Positions 1-5,487 of a stretch of 14,549 nt of DNA are shown one piece after another. The translations under genes were made by a program, and so were the position numbers. The DNA is taken from the NCBI GenBank assembly GCA_003484865.1, contig DMZT01000094.1:1-14549 (forward strand), given 5' to 3'. The notes beneath the pieces were generated by a model that saw only the letters and a list, made by a program, of their open reading frames with translations, ran no database searches and was not told the DNA's origin. This DNA is from Stenotrophomonas sp. Its GTDB lineage: Bacteria; Pseudomonadota; Gammaproteobacteria; Xanthomonadales; Xanthomonadaceae. Numbering within the stretch: the stretch's first letter is position 1; the number at the start of each line of letters is the position of its first letter.

Positions 1-35
1 GCAAGCAGGGCAAGCAGGGCGGCTCGAATGGACAT
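1..35 (-). CDS. 5' end of an unidentified gene, possible signal peptide (truncated by window edge)
   Basis: An ATG at 35-33 on the minus strand is preceded by GGAG (41-44) with a 5-nt spacer, a good ribosome binding site. The eleven codons visible before the window ends read MSIRAALLALL. This is a short positively charged start followed by a hydrophobic run, as in a Sec signal peptide or a first membrane segment. The tandem 10-bp repeat at 1-20 is simply the coding for the repeated Leu-Leu-Ala. The gene is divergent from the amide hydrolase at 301. Its product cannot be named from 11 residues. The call rests on the SD plus the hydrophobic start, so it is moderate. Confidence 0.5.
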   Translation of the reverse strand, partial: MSIRAALLALL

Positions 36-300
36 GCAGGCTCCGTGGGCGCTTGAGGTCGCGGGCAGTCTCGCGCCGGCTCCGTCGATGCCACGTGCAG
101 GATGCAGGGTTCACTCCTCCATCACCGGGCGTGGGCTGATATGACGCTGGGCGATTCTGCCGATGCTGCGTTGTAGTCCGTGACGAGCACTGCGGAACGC
201 GATGATGCGTTGAAGCAGGATGCGTGCGACCTGCCTGGATGGACGTCGCCGGTATCAGGTTTGACGCGAGGTTGTCAGCACCACTGCCAGGAGGCACGTC
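36..300. other. Divergent intergenic region
   Basis: This 265-nt gap separates the minus-strand gene start at 35 from the plus-strand hydrolase start at 301. It should contain promoters for both, but I see no convincing -35/-10 pair on either strand. The only firm element is AGGAGG at 289-294, the ribosome binding site of the hydrolase. Open frames crossing the gap have no SD and no recognisable product. Confidence 0.5.
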
Positions 301-1359
301 ATGAAAACACTGTTTTCGATGCGTCACATCGCACTCGCTGCGGCGCTCACCTGTGTCTCGGCCCAGGCCGATGCCTGCACCCGCGTGGTGTACCTGGGCG
401 ACAACCAGGATGTGATCACGGCCCGCTCGATGGATTGGAAGAGCGATGTGGCCACCAACCTGTGGGTGCTGCCCAAAGGCATCGACCGTGATGGCCAGGC
501 CGGCCCTCGCTCGATCCGCTGGACCTCGCGCTACGGCAGCGTGGTCGCCACCGGGTATGACATCTCCACCACCGATGGACTCAACGAAGCAGGGTTGTCA
601 GCCAATCTGTTGTGGCTGGCAGAATCGCAGTACCCGCAGCAACGGGGCAGCAAACCGGGATTGGCGATCTCGTTGTGGGCGCAATACGTGCTCGACAACT
701 TCGCCAGCGTTGCCGAGGCCGTCGCCGCCCTTGAGCGCGAGCCGTTTTCGATCGTGACGGACAAGGTGCCGGGCGAGTCCCGGCTGGCCACGCTGCACCT
801 GTCCCTGTCCGACGCCAGCGGCGACAGCGCCATCGTGGAATACATCAACGGCAAGCAGGTGATCCATCACGATCGCGCCTATCAGGTGATGACCAACTCG
901 CCTGTGTTCGATCAGCAACTGGCGCTCAACGCGTACTGGCAGGAGATCGGTGGCACCGTGATGCTGCCCGGCACCAACCGCTCGGCCGATCGCTTCGCCC
1001 GCGCGAAGTTCTACATCAACGCGATTCCCAAAAGCGAGGATCCGGTGGTGGCACTGGCCAGTGTGTTCAGTGTGATCCGCAATGTGTCCGTGCCGTATGG
1101 CATCACCACGCCGGGCGAGCCGAACATCTCCTCCACGCGCTGGCGGACGGTGGCCGACCACAAGCGCAAGCTGTATTTCTTTGAATCGGCGATGACGCCC
1201 AATACCTTCTGGGTGGATCTCAACAAGGCCGATTTCTCGCGCGGCGCTTCGGTGTTGAAACTCGACCTCGGGCCGGACCAGCGCAATGTATTCGCCGGCG
1301 ACGCGCTGCCCCGGTTCCAGCCGTCCGAACCGTTCCGGTTCCTGGGCACCGACGGCTGA
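301..1359 (+). CDS. Secreted linear amide C-N hydrolase (choloylglycine hydrolase / penicillin V acylase family)
   Basis: This 352-aa protein belongs to the Ntn-hydrolase family that includes conjugated bile acid hydrolases and penicillin V acylases, which cleave non-peptide C-N amide bonds. Residues 1-25 are a signal peptide ending in Ala-Asp-Ala, and cleavage there would expose Cys26, the expected N-terminal nucleophile. Arg42 and Asp45 sit at the family spacing (+16 and +19 from Cys), and Asn199 in VMTNSP fits the conserved active-site Asn. A DGLNEAGLSANLL motif lies at 92-104. The start is fixed by AGGAGG at 289-294, 6 nt upstream. Asp at -2 argues against a lipobox, so the mature enzyme is probably free in the periplasm or secreted. 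The substrate is unknown. Family members from other Gram-negative bacteria can hydrolyse penicillin V and acyl-homoserine lactones, so bile salts are not the only option. No terminator is obvious after the stop. Confidence 0.9.
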   Translation: MKTLFSMRHIALAAALTCVSAQADACTRVVYLGDNQDVITARSMDWKSDVATNLWVLPKGIDRDGQAGPRSIRWTSRYGSVVATGYDISTTDGLNEAGLSANLLWLAESQYPQQRGSKPGLAISLWAQYVLDNFASVAEAVAALEREPFSIVTDKVPGESRLATLHLSLSDASGDSAIVEYINGKQVIHHDRAYQVMTNSPVFDQQLALNAYWQEIGGTVMLPGTNRSADRFARAKFYINAIPKSEDPVVALASVFSVIRNVSVPYGITTPGEPNISSTRWRTVADHKRKLYFFESAMTPNTFWVDLNKADFSRGASVLKLDLGPDQRNVFAGDALPRFQPSEPFRFLGTDG

Positions 1360-1463
1360 GCAAAATCAGACTAATCCGATAACAACGGGCTTCAACCTGC
1401 TCTATCGTTCCTGCTGAGGGATGGACCCCTCCCGTCGTGAGCTTTTCGCCCAGGCATGCCGCA

Positions 1464-1468
1464 AAGGA
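1464..1468 (+). promoter_or_regulatory. Ribosome binding site deciding the start of the 67-aa protein
   Basis: AAGGA lies 9 nt before the ATG at 1478. The in-frame ATG at 1421 lacks a comparable site, so the shorter protein is preferred. Confidence 0.6.
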
Positions 1469-1477
1469 ACGATCCGC

Positions 1478-1681
1478 ATGGTGATCAAACTGCAACACAT
1501 CGAACGCCGCTGGCACGTCGTGCATCCAGCCAAATCCGCACCGATTGCGTTCCGAAGCGGGGCCACCGCCTTCGATTTCGCCGATGCCCTGGCACGCGAG
1601 CACTATGCCGAGACCGGCGACAGCAGCGCCGTCCGGGTGCAGGTGCTGGAGACCTACGTGGACGCCGTCCGCTACGGCTGA
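1478..1681 (+). CDS. Small hypothetical protein, DUF2188-like
   Basis: This is a 67-aa soluble protein with no signal peptide or membrane segment. The sequence has a Trp-His-Val-Val strand near residues 12-15, a helix rich in Ala, Phe and Asp around 28-45 (ATAFDFADALAREHYAETG), and a final strand VRVQVLETY at 52-60. This strand-helix-strand plan resembles the small DUF2188 proteins, but that is a loose visual match and not a firm assignment. It lies 118 nt after the amide hydrolase on the same strand, with no terminator seen between them, so read-through is possible. An upstream in-frame ATG at 1421 would add 19 residues (MDPSRRELFAQACRKGTIR) but has no good SD. The function is unknown. Confidence 0.6.
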   Translation: MVIKLQHIERRWHVVHPAKSAPIAFRSGATAFDFADALAREHYAETGDSSAVRVQVLETYVDAVRYG

Positions 1682-1848
1682 GCCGGCCATCCAAGGCTGT
1701 CCGTGCGGATGTGACCGCCTGCCGTCCGTCCAGTCAGCCTCGCGTCGGGTACCTAAATAGGGGATGAAATCAGCGACTTCTGGCCTATGTCGCGCCGCCG
1801 GACGATCACCGATCCTGTGCGCCTCCCCCAACACGCAACGAGGATCCC

Positions 1849-2409
1849 ATGTCGAACACGAGCCCTTCCCAGGCCGCCAGACGATTGCGCTGGGCCGTGG
1901 TGCCGGCGCTGATGGCGCTGGCCGGCGGCGCCCCGGCGCAGAACTACGACCGCTATTACGACGACGGTTACAACGGCGGTCCGGTGCGCTGCGAATCGAT
2001 CAAGAACCGGACGCAGCAGTGCGCCTTGCCGGGACGCGCGCGCCTGGTGCGGCAGATTTCCGGCTCGCCCTGCGTTGAAGGCCAGACCTGGGGCCAGGCA
2101 CGCAACGGCGTGTGGGTAACGCAGGGCTGCCGGGCCGAGTTCATCGCCGAGGGCGGCCGCGGCGGCCGCTGGAATGGCGGTGGGGGTGGCTGGGGCCACA
2201 ACGGCGGCGGCAACAACGGCCGGGGCCAGATCCTGACCTGCGATTCCAACGACCATCGCCGTCAGCGCTGCGTGGCCAATGTCCGCCGCGAGGCGCGGCT
2301 GGTCCGCCAGACCTCGCGTAACGCCTGTATCGAAGGGCGGACCTGGGGCTGGGATCGCACCGGCGTCTGGGTGGATGGCGGCTGCCGCGCCCAGTTCCAG
2401 ATCTACTGA
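1849..2409 (+). CDS. Secreted protein with two DUF3011 repeats
   Basis: This 186-aa exported protein has a signal peptide (1-30, Arg-rich start, hydrophobic core, cleavage after Ala-Pro-Ala). Two homologous units follow at about 46-99 and 128-184. Each carries four cysteines (48, 58, 75, 94 and 131, 141, 160, 179) and shares the pattern RxRLVRQ, then C-x-E-G-x-T-W-G, then GVWV and GCRAxF. The units are joined by a Gly/Asn/Arg-rich flexible linker at 102-127. The paired cysteines suggest disulfide-bonded domains in the periplasm or outside the cell. DUF3011 proteins are common in Xanthomonadaceae but have no established function. The start is supported by GAGGA at 1840-1844, 4 nt before the ATG. 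The gene is monocistronic, closed by hairpins from 2425 on, and converges with dxs. Confidence 0.88.
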   Translation: MSNTSPSQAARRLRWAVVPALMALAGGAPAQNYDRYYDDGYNGGPVRCESIKNRTQQCALPGRARLVRQISGSPCVEGQTWGQARNGVWVTQGCRAEFIAEGGRGGRWNGGGGGWGHNGGGNNGRGQILTCDSNDHRRQRCVANVRREARLVRQTSRNACIEGRTWGWDRTGVWVDGGCRAQFQIY

Positions 2410-2424
2410 TGGCCGGTGCACCGC

Positions 2425-2451
2425 GTTTGAGCGCCCCCTGAGCGCTCAAAC
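2425..2451 (+). terminator. Hairpin after the DUF3011 gene (no U-tract)
   Basis: A perfect 10-bp inverted repeat, GTTTGAGCGC and GCGCTCAAAC, surrounds a 7-nt loop 15 nt after the stop codon. No T-run follows, so alone it is a weak terminator. It may stabilise the 3' end or assist the stronger hairpin that follows. Confidence 0.4.
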
Positions 2452-2454
2452 GAA

Positions 2455-2491
2455 CGAGGCCGCGTCGATGGGACGCGGCCTCGCTGCTTTT
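2455..2491 (+). terminator. Rho-independent terminator of the DUF3011 gene
   Basis: A perfect 12-bp stem CGAGGCCGCGTC / GACGCGGCCTCG (2455-2466 and 2472-2483) with a 5-nt loop is followed by CTGCTTTT. The T-run on the plus strand makes this a terminator for the rightward gene. It also sits 35 nt past the stop of the converging dxs gene, where the same stem could act on the minus strand without a clear U-tract. Confidence 0.8.
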
Positions 2492-2525
2492 CCTGAGCGC
2501 TCACCCAGTGGGGGCGCGCCGTGGT

Positions 2526-4436
2526 TCAGCCGGCGGCGCTGAGCGTCTGGCCGCTCTTGACCAGCATCGGCCAGCGCTTGAGCACGGCCTGGCGGATGCC
2601 GGCGGCATCGATGCCGGCGTCGGCCAATAGGTCTTCGCGGCTGGCATGGTGCTGGAAGCTGTCCGGCAGGCCCAGGTGCAGGAACGGCTTTAGCACGTTC
2701 TCGGCATTGAGCAGCTCGGCCACGCCGGAGCCGGCACCGCCGGCAACCACGTTGTCTTCGATGGTGACGAAGCCTTCATGGCGCTGCGCAAGTTCCAGCA
2801 GCAGGGCCCGGTCCAGTGGCTTGATGAAACGCATGTTGACCACGGTCAGGCCCAGTTCGCGGCCGACCTGTTCGGCGGCCGTCACGGTGCTGCCGAACGC
2901 GAGCAGGGCGATCCGGCTGCCCTGCAGGCGCAGCTCGGCCTTGCCGATCTCCAGCGTGGCCAGATCCGTACCGGCGGCGATGCCGGTCCCGCTGCCGCGC
3001 GGGTAGCGCACCGCAGCCGGGCCGGCGTAGCGCAGGCCGGTGGTCAGCATCTGGCGGCATTCGGCCTCATCGGACGGTGCCATGACCACCATGTGCGGCA
3101 CGCAGCGCAGGAAGCTCAGGTCCAGGTTGCCGGCATGGGTCGCCCCGTCCGGGCCGACCACGCCGGCGCGGTCGATGGCGAACAGCACGTCCAGTTCCTG
3201 CACGGCCACGTCGTGCACCAACTGGTCATACGCGCGCTGCAGGAAGGTCGAGTAGATCGCCACCACCGGCTTGGCGCCCTGGGTGGCCATGCCGGCCGCC
3301 AGGGTCACCGCGTGCTGCTCGGCGATGGCCACATCGAAGTAGCGCTCCGGGTATTCCTTGCTGAAGCGCACCAGGCCCGAGCCTTCGCGCATCGCCGGGG
3401 TGATGCCCATCAGCTTCGGCTCCGCCGCGGCGGCATCGCACAGCCAGTCACTGAAGACGTCGGTATAGGTCGGCTTCTTGGCCCCGCCCTTGGAGACCAG
3501 GCCCTTGTCCGGATCGAACGGGCCGACCGCGTGATACCCGATCTGGTCACCCTCGGCGCGCTCGTAGCCCTTGCCCTTGGTGGTCATCACGTGCAGCAGC
3601 TTCAGGCCCTTCAGGCTCTTGAGCGTCTTCAGCGTGGCGACCAGCGCCGGCACGTCATGGCCGTCGATCGGCCCGGTGTAATGGAAGCCCATTTCCTCGA
3701 AGAACGTGGACGGCACGAACATGCCCTTCCAGTGCTCTTCCCAGCGCTTGACGAAGCGCGCGGTCGGGTTGTGCTTCTTGTCGCCGAGGATCTTCTTGCC
3801 ACCTTCGCGCAGCGCATTGAGCGTGCGGCTGCCGGTGGCGCGGCCGAGCATCTTGGTCAGCCCGCCCACGGCCTCGGAGATCGACATGTTGTTGTCGTTG
3901 AGGATCACCAGCAGGTTCGGTTCCTGCTCCATGCCGCCGGCGTGGTTGAGCGCCTCGTAAGCCATGCCGGCGGTCATCGCGCCATCGCCGATCACGGCCA
4001 CGACCTTGCGGTCATCGCCTTCGGCCTGGCGTGCGATCGCCATGCCCAGCGCCGCCGAGATGGAGGTGGAGGAATGGCCGACACCGAAGGTGTCGTACTC
4101 GCTTTCCTCGCGCTTGGGGAACGGCGCGACGCCGTCCTTCTGCTTGACCGTGTGGATCTCGTCGCGGCGGCCGGTCAGGATCTTGTGCGGGTAGGTCTGA
4201 TGACCCACATCCCACACCAGCTGATCGACGGGCGTCTGATACAGGTAGTGCAGGGCGACGGTCAGTTCGATCACGCCCAGGCCGGCGCCGAAATGGCCGC
4301 CGCTCTTGCCGACCGACTCAATCAGGTAGGCACGCAGTTCATCCGCGATCGCGGGCAGTTCGGATTCTTCGAACCTGCGCAGGTCATCCGGTGACTGGAT
4401 GCGCGCAAGGCGGGGATAGCGGGCGGAATCGATCAT
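2526..4436 (-). CDS. dxs: 1-deoxy-D-xylulose-5-phosphate synthase
   Basis: DXS condenses pyruvate with glyceraldehyde 3-phosphate to give 1-deoxy-D-xylulose 5-phosphate and CO2. This is the first step of the MEP isoprenoid pathway and also feeds thiamine and pyridoxal synthesis. The protein has 636 aa, near full family length. His48 in [11 protein letters not shown], His79 in [10 protein letters not shown] and the thiamine diphosphate/Mg motif from GDGAM (150-154) to [10 protein letters not shown] (178-187) lie in the N-terminal half. Glu373 in AIAEQHA is the catalytic glutamate of the transketolase fold. [15 protein letters not shown] (422-436) and YPRG (478-481) mark the pyrimidine-domain active site, and a transketolase C-terminal domain follows. 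The ATG at 4436 has only a weak purine-rich site (AGAAG) upstream. The gene follows the HNH gene on the same strand with a 116-nt gap and converges with the DUF3011 gene. All key residues are intact. Confidence 0.98.
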   Translation of the reverse strand: MIDSARYPRLARIQSPDDLRRFEESELPAIADELRAYLIESVGKSGGHFGAGLGVIELTVALHYLYQTPVDQLVWDVGHQTYPHKILTGRRDEIHTVKQKDGVAPFPKREESEYDTFGVGHSSTSISAALGMAIARQAEGDDRKVVAVIGDGAMTAGMAYEALNHAGGMEQEPNLLVILNDNNMSISEAVGGLTKMLGRATGSRTLNALREGGKKILGDKKHNPTARFVKRWEEHWKGMFVPSTFFEEMGFHYTGPIDGHDVPALVATLKTLKSLKGLKLLHVMTTKGKGYERAEGDQIGYHAVGPFDPDKGLVSKGGAKKPTYTDVFSDWLCDAAAAEPKLMGITPAMREGSGLVRFSKEYPERYFDVAIAEQHAVTLAAGMATQGAKPVVAIYSTFLQRAYDQLVHDVAVQELDVLFAIDRAGVVGPDGATHAGNLDLSFLRCVPHMVVMAPSDEAECRQMLTTGLRYAGPAAVRYPRGSGTGIAAGTDLATLEIGKAELRLQGSRIALLAFGSTVTAAEQVGRELGLTVVNMRFIKPLDRALLLELAQRHEGFVTIEDNVVAGGAGSGVAELLNAENVLKPFLHLGLPDSFQHHASREDLLADAGIDAAGIRQAVLKRWPMLVKSGQTLSAAG

Positions 4437-4527
4437 GTTTATCGCGCTTCTTCTGAGCGCCTATTTTCCCCCCCAAATGAGGGTGGGGCAAGCAAACCGC
4501 CTTTTCAGTGAGTAAACGGTGACGGAG

Positions 4528-4548
4528 GCTGCGACAGAACGTCGCAGC
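4528..4548 (-). terminator. Hairpin just after the HNH gene stop
   Basis: A perfect 8-bp stem GCTGCGAC / GTCGCAGC with a 5-nt loop begins 4 nt past the stop of the minus-strand HNH gene. No U-tract follows on the minus strand, so it may be a weak terminator or a 3'-end stabiliser before dxs. Confidence 0.35.
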
Positions 4549-4552
4549 GCGC

Positions 4553-5212
4553 TCAGGCGCAGAGCTTGGAACGCTTGGGCAACTGCGCCTTCAGGAATGC
4601 CATCTGATCGGCCAGGATGTTGCGGTTGGACAGGATCATGTGCTCGATCCAGCTCGGCCGATAGGGCACGGCGAGCAGCGGCATGCTGGCCTGCTGCGGG
4701 GTCCGGTTGCTCTTGCGCGAGTTGCAGTGGAAGCAGGCGCTGACCACGTTCTCCCACACGTCCAGGCCGCCCTTGGAGAGCGGCATGACGTGGTCGCGGG
4801 TCAGCTGCGGGCGGTTGAACTGTTGCCCGCAGTACAGGCACAGGTGCGAATCGCGCGCGAACAGCGCGGGATTGGACAGATTCGGGGTGGGGTCGATCGC
4901 GCGGGAGCGCGCATGCCCGCGGGCGGCGATGATCGGGTGCAGGTCCAAGCCGCTTTGCAGGCCGGTGGTGCGGCAGATGCCGCCGTGGATGTGCAGGCAG
5001 GGGTCGCCCAGGGTCCAGGCCACCGCGCCACGCGCGTAGAGGCAGGATGCGTCCTGCCAATTGATCCAGTCGAGTACGCGCCCATGGGCGTCCAGGGCCA
5101 ATAACCTCACCGAGCCGGGCCGATGCAGCGTAACGATCGGCGACACCTCGGCGACCGGGGCGGACGAGGCTCCGGTATCGATCAGACCCAAGCGTGTAGT
5201 GTCTGTCTCCAT
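4553..5212 (-). CDS. HNH endonuclease family protein
   Basis: This 219-aa protein has a C-terminal zinc-binding HNH nuclease domain. CLYC (Cys125, Cys128) and CFHC (Cys160, Cys163) form the zinc site. LTRDHVMPLSKGG at 138-149 supplies Asp140-His141, WEN at 153-155 supplies Asn155, and CN at 163-164 supplies the last conserved Asn. The N-terminal region (about 33-100) contains LLALDAHGRVLDWINWQDASCLYARG. Such a Trp-rich region precedes HNH in many chromosomal HNH proteins of unknown role. It probably cuts or nicks nucleic acid, but the target is unknown. There are no phage, restriction or toxin partners beside it. It has no SD. A possible -10 (TATAAG, 5229-5224) lies only 11 nt before the ATG, so the mRNA may be nearly leaderless. 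Unusual palindromic boxes lie directly upstream of that -10. dxs follows on the same strand. Confidence 0.88.
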   Translation of the reverse strand: METDTTRLGLIDTGASSAPVAEVSPIVTLHRPGSVRLLALDAHGRVLDWINWQDASCLYARGAVAWTLGDPCLHIHGGICRTTGLQSGLDLHPIIAARGHARSRAIDPTPNLSNPALFARDSHLCLYCGQQFNRPQLTRDHVMPLSKGGLDVWENVVSACFHCNSRKSNRTPQQASMPLLAVPYRPSWIEHMILSNRNILADQMAFLKAQLPKRSKLCA

Positions 5213-5223
5213 CGGGAAAACAG

Positions 5224-5229
5224 CTTATA
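5224..5229 (-). promoter_or_regulatory. Possible -10 box of the HNH gene
   Basis: TATAAG on the minus strand matches the sigma-70 -10 consensus at five of six positions and would place the transcript start about 5 nt before the ATG at 5212. No convincing -35 is present at the right spacing. The sequence where one would sit is covered by a palindromic box, which is why the call is weak. Confidence 0.35.
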
Positions 5230-5230
5230 C

Positions 5231-5290
5231 CCGAATCGTTACGAATTGGGTATAGGGGCTTGCGCCCCTACCCGATTCGTAACGATTCGG
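5231..5290. repeat. Two near-palindromic 19-bp boxes forming a large inverted repeat upstream of the HNH gene
   Basis: The boxes at 5231-5249 and 5272-5290 both fit CCGAWTCGTWACGAWTYGG, 41 bp apart. Each is close to a palindrome on its own. Together with the central GGGGC / GCCCC they also pair end to end into a hairpin with arms 5231-5259 and 5264-5290, interrupted only by a 2-nt bulge and one G-U pair. The left box abuts the putative -10 of the HNH gene. It could be a pair of operators for a dimeric regulator, a cruciform, or an RNA structure. Confidence 0.7.
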
Positions 5291-5325
5291 ACAGGCATTC
5301 CACCTTAACCCCGCGCCGTTGGCGC

Positions 5326-5354
5326 GCCCCCTTGAACATCAAGGGGGCTTTTCT
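5326..5354 (+). terminator. Orphan rightward rho-independent terminator
   Basis: A perfect 10-bp stem GCCCCCTTGA / TCAAGGGGGC with a 3-nt loop is followed by TTTTCT on the plus strand. A smaller hairpin, CGCGCC-gtt-GGCGCG, sits directly before it at 5312-5326. No plus-strand gene lies upstream between 2526 and this point. The minus strand has no U-tract after the stem, so it does not suit the leftward genes. It may end a small RNA or antisense transcript. Confidence 0.65.
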
Positions 5355-5370
5355 CCAGAAGGTGTATCGG

Positions 5371-5396
5371 GGTGCCGACCAACGGTCGGCACCTAC
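5371..5396 (-). repeat. REP element (GTAG type), left member of an inverted pair
   Basis: On the minus strand this reads GTAG, then the stem GTGCCGACC with GTT at its centre and the complementary arm. The stem GGTGCCGACC / GGTCGGCACC is perfect over 10 bp. The GTAG head followed by a GC-rich hairpin with core GACCGTTGGTC is the pattern of the SMAG REPs of Stenotrophomonas maltophilia. It is intergenic, as is usual for such repeats. Confidence 0.75.
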
Positions 5397-5439
5397 CGAC
5401 GATCAGGCGTCGGTATTCCGGCGGGCGGTCGGCACCTGC
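5394..5439. repeat. Stem-loop and half REP copy between the two REPs
   Basis: TACCGACG / CGTCGGTA (5394-5401 and 5408-5415) forms an 8-bp stem with a 6-nt loop next to the left REP. At 5426-5439 the sequence CGGTCGGCACCTGC repeats the right half of that REP (5383-5396) with one change. This suggests a decayed third REP or the internal part of a REPIN. Confidence 0.5.
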
Positions 5440-5450
5440 GCGGCAATCAG

Positions 5451-5475
5451 GTAGCCACCGACCGTTGGTCGGTGG
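5451..5475 (+). repeat. REP element (GTAG type), right member of an inverted pair
   Basis: GTAG (5451-5454) is followed by the perfect 9-bp stem CCACCGACC / GGTCGGTGG with GTT at the centre. It shares the GACCGTTGGTC core with the REP at 5371-5396 and lies in the opposite orientation, the two GTAG heads facing each other. It ends 12 nt from the stop codon of the acyl-CoA dehydrogenase, so in that mRNA it would form a 3' hairpin. Confidence 0.75.
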
Positions 5476-5487
5476 TCTGGCAGCCGA

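Noticed and set aside
1..20. Tandem 10-bp direct repeat as a possible microsatellite or array
   Set aside because: It is only two copies and is explained by the repeated Leu-Leu-Ala coding of a hydrophobic start on the minus strand.
180..491. 103-codon plus frame overlapping the start of the amide hydrolase
   Set aside because: It has no SD and overlaps the confident hydrolase gene in another frame, with no recognisable motif.
1220..2421. Long minus-strand frames across the amide hydrolase end, the small gene and the DUF3011 gene
   Set aside because: They lie opposite well-supported genes, run through terminator and promoter DNA, and show Ala/Arg/His-rich shadow composition.
2439..2503. Palindrome TGAGCGCTCA occurring twice (2439-2448 and 2494-2503) as a regulator site
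   Set aside because: The first copy is part of the hairpin after the DUF3011 gene, and both lie between converging 3' ends where no promoter is expected. Chance or terminator-related duplication is more likely.
2778..4394. A 538-codon open frame on the plus strand antisense to dxs
   Set aside because: Same reasoning: the dxs frame is unmistakable and the opposing frame is a compositional shadow rich in His, Arg and Gln.
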